From Silurus meridionalis (lineage: Eukaryota; Chordata; Actinopteri; Siluriformes; Siluridae), in assembly GCF_014805685.1 (NCBI RefSeq), contig NC_060909.1:9498292-9562291 (forward strand): a stretch of 64,000 bases of DNA, in the 5' to 3' direction. The notes below the pieces were generated by a model, which was given only the letters and a program-made list of their open reading frames with translations, had not been told where the DNA came from and searched no databases. The translations under genes were made by a program, and so were the position numbers. Positions 57,721 through 64,000 of this stretch are shown piece after piece. Positions within the stretch are counted from its first letter, which is position 1; every line of letters begins with the position of its first letter.

Positions 57721-58332
57721 TCTACTTCAGTTTCTGTTGAGGATTGTAAACTGCTGCATCTCTGTGTGTTCGTTTCATTAAACATAATTTGTACTATGGA
57801 CAAACCTGGATAATTAAAGTTCTTGATTAGTTAAAGACTGCTTTAGGAGAATTACAGACTCAATTTTGCAGGCAGATTTTTTTTTTTACTGAACTGCAAA
57901 CGTATGCATTACAAATATTTTGGAATTTTAAAATTTGCATTGAATGACATTATAACCCAAACTCTAATATTCTTTATTAAAATGTTTAATTACAAATATT
58001 ATCTAACAGGTCTGCAAATATACCATTTCAATATATAAACCATAATTGCATACCTACAATAGATACTGTATATCTTTTTTATTTCCTTATTTATTGCATT
58101 GCTTTATCCAATATGCACCTTTGCAGCATCCATTACTTGTGTTTTTCATTGCACTACTGTATATTCCAGCCATATTCATTCTGTATATACACTGATTCAT
58201 ACAGTATATACATCAGACATTCATATATGTAGATACGTAATGTTGAGATGTTATCTTCTTCATGTCTTATCGAATGTACTTTGCACAATTATACTACTGT
58301 ATATATTATACATACACAATATACATATACAT
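57721..58332. other. AT-rich unannotated stretch
   Basis: AT-rich DNA with scattered CAGTATATAC motifs near 58200. Nothing else was recognised. Confidence 0.5.
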
Positions 58333-58799
58333 ACATTTACATTTACATTTAGCAGACGCCCTTATCCAGAGCGACGTACAAACGTGCTTTGAGTCTCTAG
58401 TAATGAATAAACTGGTACACAAGATTACAAACTTAATATAAATATAACCCTTGAATTCTACAAGATTGGAAGTGCTAATTTAAGTATTTTAGGAAGAGGT
58501 AGGTCTTCAGTCGTCGCTTGAAGATAGTCAGGGACTCTGCTGTACGGACATCTAGGGGAAGTTCATTCCACCACCTCGGTGCCAGAACAGAGAAGAGCCT
58601 TGAACTGTACTTACCTCTCATTTTGAGAGAAGGAGGTACCAGTCGAACAGTACTGGAGGATCTCAGACAGTGTGGTGCAGTGCGAGATGTGATGAGGTCA
58701 CTGAGGTCACTGAGGTCACTTATTCATCCACTGTTGTAGAAATAAGATAATTGTAAGTCTCTTTGGATATGGGTGTCTGCTAAATGCTGTAAAATGTAA
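58333..58799. mobile_element. MITE-like dispersed teleost repeat
   Basis: The left end ACATTTACATTTAGCAGACG, then CCCTTATCCAGAGCGAC, is answered by an imperfect inverted right end (CTCTTTGGATATGGGTGTCT, then GCTAAATGCTGTAAAATGTA). The interior (AGGTAGGTCTTCAGTCGTCG, CATTCCACCACCTCGGTGCC) belongs to a repeat common in teleosts. A 97-codon and a 73-codon open frame lie across parts of it and are not genes. Three tandem TGAGGTCAC units occur near 58692-58720. Confidence 0.7.
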
Positions 58800-59519
58800 G
58801 ATATTCAACATGAATGAACGAGTCGCCAGTGCCAGTGCTGTGTCACAGTCATGGATAAATCTATAATGTTTTTCACCATGGAAAGTCTTCAAGATAAATA
58901 TTTAGCTTTTTACAGTTTGCTTGCACAAAAAGTTATGCATGTAACAACTTTTACAACAGCAGTTTTGCTTTAAACTCTTTACTACATGGATGAACAGCTT
59001 ATCTTTTATCCTGAATTATGTTGCCAATCCATATCTATTTAAGACCCAGCTAAAACATGTAAGAGAAGAAAATGTATAAAAAGAGAGAATGTTAGGACAT
59101 AGGGTATTAAAAGGGCATTGTTGCGTTTACAGTATATAACCTGACCTCTTACTGTTGAGGTCTCAAAGATGGAGAGAGCTGAAGAAAGTGAGTCAGCAGA
59201 ATTTCAGAGTTAGCATCATCTACTATTACTCAAACTCATGCTCAGTGTCAGCAGCATATAAACTCAATATACCGGTTTATACTTTCCTGCTTATTCCATT
59301 CTGCTTGCTATAAAGCTTGATTCCTTTGAGACTCTTCAAATATAATGGAATATGAAATGTGAATATGTTGACTATTTTCATGCTGCCATTTTGCAAAATT
59401 ATGCGATCTGTTTAGCACTCGAGGTTAATTGCCTTTCTTTCTTCGCAATGTTTGTATAAGACGCAGCTTAAAAGCGACACGTTTACAAATATAAATTCTA
59501 ATTTTCTCTCTAGAGAGGA
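58800..59519. other. AT-rich unannotated stretch
   Basis: Nothing recognisable was seen here. Confidence 0.5.
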
Positions 59520-59830
59520 GGGGGTATGGGTATGGGGGGAGGGGGTTACTGCAAGAGGCATGAAATTTATGCCTACAGTGTGTGTCGTGCAAGGTCAGTG
59601 GAGTACAGAAACAAATTAACCACACATCACTTCGGATTAGGCCAACATGACAGCACGAGTGGAAGAGTGTGTGCTTTAGAGAGGAGGCATGAATATTATA
59701 AGCGTGTGTGTGCTGGTGTTAAGGACGTTAGAATGTGCAAATGTGGTGGGGTTAATTTAGTGGTAGTGTGAGCCACTGAAGCTCCGCCCACAAATCATGG
59801 TGTGTGGTAACGTTTGTATAATTATTAGAC
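59520..59830. promoter_or_regulatory. Possible conserved non-coding island
   Basis: A mixed-composition patch beginning with a G-rich run (59519-59546). An 81-codon open frame on the plus strand matches nothing known. A candidate on composition only. Confidence 0.25.
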
Positions 59831-61559
59831 AGATTTTGTCATCACAGATGGGACATATTAAAAAAAGACAGCAAAAAAAAGAAATGTGAACAAAACATGG
59901 GGTAGGCATAATACAGAACACACATTAGCACAGAACCTGTTAGATTTAGAGCCAATTATTTATTGAATATTTATTTTGTATATATTGATACAAATATTGA
60001 ATAGGGACAAGTGTAGCTAGCTTTGGTTGACTATACGCATCAGTATCTTGAATGTTGAAATCTGATTGGATCGTTTCCAGTTAAGTAATTTCTTGTCTTT
60101 TTAAATTTCTATATATGCTTTAAATTGAACTCAATTTGGTAAAGCTTTTTGGCAGACAACTTTACTGAAGCAACATTAAAAAGACATGACTCAGTATTGT
60201 TTTTGAGTGTAAATAACCCGAACGAGCTAGATTGTTACTTTAGTTGGCAACTTTAATTAGCAGCCCTTGAGCACTGAGCTATTACTGCAAGTGCTAACAT
60301 CAAAAACAGAAGAACTATTCAAGGATTTTCAAGGTCATGCACTGTGTCTAACCTCCTTGATTATTCAAAACTTCTTTCAGAGGTCAATTTTAGACAATAT
60401 GTTGAAGCTTTGCATCATTCTTTATTTCACATTATAAAATATAGCATGTTCACTTCCTGAAATAAAATTAGCATTTTATTCCATCAACGGTAAATCCACA
60501 AACTATCCAAAATGTGTGATATAGAGAAGTATTTTCTTTTGTTCAATCAAGTTAAATCTATAACACTGCTCATCCATTTTGCTTTAAAACAGTAAATACA
60601 AGCTCAACTCAGTCATAGAATGTTAGCTTGCTAACAAACAGGGTTTCTGCAAGTCAAATTAAAGACTTAAATGTCATTCTAAATGGTCTTAAAGACCTAA
60701 ATAACAACTTGAAACACACACACACATGCACACACTTACACATTGTTAGCAGCTGACCTTAAGCAAGCCCACATTTTTTTTTTCAAGCCATGTATTGCTA
60801 AACGTGCACTTCCCCTGACCAAAATAATAGTCCTGACCATTGTACATTTCCACCCTGACCAAAATACATTTTCATGGAAGAACTAATCCCTGCCCCCATT
60901 TTGTAGCTCAAATGTCAAAATTCAAAGTCCAGACTTCCCACTTCCAAACTAAACCAAATGTAGCTTTCTGTTTTGCTTGATTATGCCTAGTCATTCATTT
61001 AGCCGAACCTAGGCTAACTTTCCTTTTGATACACTAGGTTTCTTTCTTTGTTGTTTGGATATTTAATTTATTATGCTAACTGATTCATGCTCATTTTAGC
61101 TAATATAGGATTATTTAACCCTTCACCATTTTTTCCCTGATTTTCTAAGTCACTTAATACAATATAAATCAACTCCACATGATTTAATTAGAACAAATTG
61201 TTTTTATTATAGTACTTTAAATTGAAGTTGGACAAAACAAGGAAGCTAACCCTAATGCCATAAATTATTTACACCACATTTTAACCAAAAGATAAATGAC
61301 TAGTAGCTGTTTTAGTGAGGTCTATATAGGCACAGTCTTCACTCAACCCTACATGGAGATACATTTCAATAATATAACTGCCAGAAAACTATATATTGAA
61401 ATATCCTATACTATTTTAAATTTACTTATATAATTTATGAATGACTCATACTAATATCAGGTGTAATTTTTCTGTTAATGGAGGTTGTGCATTTATTATT
61501 AGTTGCTGACTATATATAAATTGCTAAATAGTTTTTCTCATGAGTTTGCTTTAACCAAA
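59831..61559. other. AT-rich unannotated stretch
   Basis: No gene or transposon was recognised. There is a short CA run near 60715-60732. Confidence 0.5.
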
Positions 61560-61860
61560 AATGTAATAAAAACGCTTTCAACTGCTCTTTAGACAACCGT
61601 CTGTGTTTCATGGTAGTGTGATAACCCTTGACCAAGCATTTTCTACAATGACCTTTCTCTTATGCACTCGCTCAGTTTAAATGATTTCATAATTAGCTGC
61701 TGAGTTGAATCAGGTGTTGCAGATTAGCAAAGAAAGGCTTAGAAATTGCAGCTATGGTGGCAGTTTTTTGCTGATGCCCTGTGAATGAGTGAGCTGCTCA
61801 CTGTACATTATTAAGAGCGCTGCATTTGAGGGTTTGATTTGTTTATTTCTAAAGTCAGTT
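61560..61860. promoter_or_regulatory. Possible conserved non-coding island
   Basis: Non-repetitive mixed-composition DNA with TCATAATTAGCTGC (61687-61700) as a homeodomain-like core. A candidate on composition only. Confidence 0.25.
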
Positions 61861-62089
61861 CTCATTATATAGCTTTAAACTTCCGAAGTCTATCTTGAGC
61901 TAATATGTTGGGAATTATTTTCGGTTTTAGTGGTTGTTTGTGAATGATATTAAAAAAATTATGTATACTGGAAACAAAGAAATGCCGCTTTTCTGTTGCA
62001 AAACAGAACATTCTGAACTTCATATGCACCTGAGTGAGGAAACAAACCAACAGGCTTATATTACCTTCCTTTTATTTTAAGTTAATTAG

Positions 62090-62420
62090 ACCAGATGTCT
62101 TTCTCTAGCCAAGCAAATATTAAGCTTATAAATAGTCATGATAATAAATCATTGCTGGAAAATTAGCAAGAATTGAAATTTGCTGTATTGCCCTATTTCA
62201 GAAACTAGCATAAAAAATAAATATATCCTTTTGGAGAGAATAAACAGTGATTATGTGGTTCCTGATACAGCCTGTCAAGAGTCTAATAAATCATTAATAA
62301 AACCATGATTGATAATTGAGCAGTTGTCAAATTCATGCACATTTTCTTTTCACAAGTCTTTTAAAAGGCCCAGTTTGTATGTTTGTCAAACAGTGTAGTT
62401 GAATGACACGTGATTGGAGG
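62090..62420. promoter_or_regulatory. Candidate enhancer-like element with PBX/HOX-like site
   Basis: TGATTGAT at 62306-62313 matches the composite PBX-HOX site. It is preceded by AATAAATCATTAATAAA (from 62285) and followed by AATTGAG. The density of homeodomain-type motifs is high, though AT-rich background makes chance matches likely. Confidence 0.3.
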
Positions 62421-63479
62421 ATTAAAATAGTATTTGATGATTATATCGACAGTAATCTTTGTAATCGTAACAGTAATCTTTTGTATTTGGATCCAACAAG
62501 GATCAAGGTCAAGTATTGTTTTTCCTGTTTGGAAAAATATTCAAGGTTGTTTCAGACACCCATAAGTGACTAGAAGGAATAAAGTTGGATTGGGTAGAAC
62601 CCACAGAGGTAGAAATTCCAGTACTTTTAGCATGATGTGCAATTTCTGACCTGTTCTCTTCTAACTCGCACAGTTAGTATCTCTTACATAATTCATAACT
62701 GACAATATAAAGAATATATTTTAAGACACCACTGTGTGTTTGTACATTATTCAGATAAAGAAATTATCAAGAAAACCAGAAACATTGACACTACTTTTTC
62801 ACAACAGATCCACACAATGTTTTCTCTGTAGGATACATAGGATTAAAAAAAAAACAAAAAACGGATGTCTATAAAACTTATTTTTTATACACTGTTGGGG
62901 TTAAACCATGAACATACATTAATGTGTAAAATGTGTACAATGTTACAGAACGGAAAGCTATATTTTTATTCTTATTTTTATTATATATAATGCATGACTG
63001 CTTCTAAACATGCTATGTTCATTAATTCCTGTGTTTCTGTGTTTAAGATGAATCACTGATCCTGAACGCTTTAATGAAAACACATCATGAATATGGTTGC
63101 TCATCTCCTCTGCTTTTAGAAAAAAAATAAATGAAAAATGTGTTTACATTTAAATATTTGCCACATGTTTAGAACTTCTGCTATGTGCTTGTTGGTCTGC
63201 CTTTTAATTTTCATTTTCCTCTGAGATGTTTGTGGTTTTGTATCATATCACTGGTGCCAATACAATAGAGAGAGATAGAAGGTGGAAAAAGTAAACAATT
63301 CCAAATCTGAGATAAGGGTCAGCTTTTGCTAATTGATCATAAAATTATTTTTCATTTAACATTTTTCAGTGCTGTTTAACTCCATGTGACTACAATCGTC
63401 ATGAATAGTTTTACACACTAGTCATCAGTTGAACAGTTAAGAATGGCTGTTTGGTGAGTATGTGTTGCCTTTAGAATAT
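62421..63479. other. AT-rich unannotated stretch
   Basis: Nothing recognisable was seen here. Confidence 0.5.
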
Positions 63480-63640
63480 AATTCCTGTCAAGGTTTTTTC
63501 CTCATGCAATATCAGGAAGTTTTTCCTTGCTACTTTTGCCACTGCCTTGCTCATTAGGGATAAAAGTATTATTTAAAAATGTAACCTATTTATTTGTGTA
63601 AAGCTGCTTTGGGACAATATCCAAAAACAATTTACAAGAA
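63480..63640 (+). repeat. Dispersed teleost LINE/SINE 3' tail
   Basis: TTCCTCATGCAATATCAGGA, AGTTTTTCCTTGCTACTTTT, CACTGCCTTGCTCATTAGGG and AAAGCTGCTTTGGGACAATA follow in order. This is the same family as 6811-6890 in the opposite orientation, with more of the upstream body preserved but a more decayed terminus. Confidence 0.65.
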
Positions 63641-63801
63641 AATTTAATTGATTCGAATAGAACATGTAATGGAATGTACTGCAGGTATAGGCACATTACA
63701 GGTTAATGCACCCCTATAGAGGTTTATTTGGAATTATGGAGGACATCAAGGTGTCTATGGAGTCTATAGATATTAACATACCGCAAAACCTTTACAATAT
63801 G

Positions 63802-63846
<45 letters not shown>

Positions 63847-64000
63847 ACTTACACACACGCTCACAATGGCATCTTTGCACGGATTTAATGGTCTCGTGAA
63901 CATTGGCTGAGGTCATGTGCAGGTCAGAGCCAATTTATCTCAGCAAGATGCTGAGAAGATAAGTGGACATACGTGAACACACACACACACAAACTAGATG
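63641..64000. other. Unannotated end of window with short microsatellites
   Basis: A (CT)n run of about 17 units lies at 63809-63845 and a short (AC)n run near 63979-63991. No gene was seen. Confidence 0.6.

Noticed and set aside
58099..58739. Two plus-strand open frames of 97 and 73 codons
   Set aside because: The first runs into, and the second lies wholly within, the MITE-like repeat at 58333-58799; neither shows a coding signature.

Overview
The window is vertebrate nuclear DNA, almost certainly from a teleost fish. The evidence is AT-rich intergenic sequence, long dinucleotide, trinucleotide and tetranucleotide arrays, and a set of transposon relics typical of ray-finned fish: several Tc1-like families, an RTE-type LINE, a DIRS1-like tyrosine-recombinase retrotransposon, an LTR retrotransposon and dispersed LINE/SINE tails. 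Some dispersed repeats look like those common in catfishes (Siluriformes), but that placement is an impression, not a test. No host protein-coding exon, tRNA, rRNA or other RNA gene could be recognised. The window reads as a gene desert or a very large intron.

Layout. 0-1 kb: 3' end of an RTE LINE (minus strand) next to a Tc1 transposase relic. 1.36-3.24 kb: an array of three near-identical short Tc1 deletion derivatives set among (TA)n tracts. 3.2-9.5 kb: AT-rich DNA with several compositionally unusual islands that may be regulatory. 10.1-11.2 kb: an internally deleted RTE copy. 11-19 kb: mostly unique DNA, a SINE-like repeat, and a degenerate minisatellite (17.6-18.7 kb) interrupted by a LINE tail and a hAT end. 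19.7-20.9 kb: Tc1-like element with a broken DD34E transposase. 21.3-24.2 kb: dead DIRS1-like element cut off at a (TA)n tract. 25.7-27.3 kb: a fold-back (giant inverted-repeat) element carrying a probable solo LTR. 28.2-30.9 kb: LINE and Tc1 fragments. 32.2-32.7 kb: RTE fragment. 33.98-38.58 kb: a complete but pol-less LTR retrotransposon with two 476-bp LTRs, a 5-bp target duplication and a GC-rich minisatellite interior. 39.35-42.70 kb: a near-perfect 1.5-1.8 kb tandem duplication whose copies end in (ATT)n arrays of very different length. 43.2-44.1 kb: decayed Tc1 element. 45.4 kb: compound tetranucleotide array. 46-53 kb: mostly unique DNA with candidate conserved elements. 53.4-56.4 kb: the most complete RTE copy. 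56.6-57.0 kb: another Tc1 deletion derivative. 58.3-58.8 kb: a MITE-like repeat. 59-64 kb: unique DNA and a LINE/SINE tail.

All transposon coding regions seen are broken, so nothing here is predicted to be an active protein-coding gene. Mobile elements and simple repeats account for the recognisable structure. The islands marked as possible regulatory elements rest only on base composition and motif density within this one sequence and need cross-species alignment. I found no convincing new biological system. The most unusual structures are the fold-back element with its embedded LTR, the pol-less minisatellite LTR element, the tandem Tc1-derivative array and the 39-43 kb duplication, which may be an assembly artefact.
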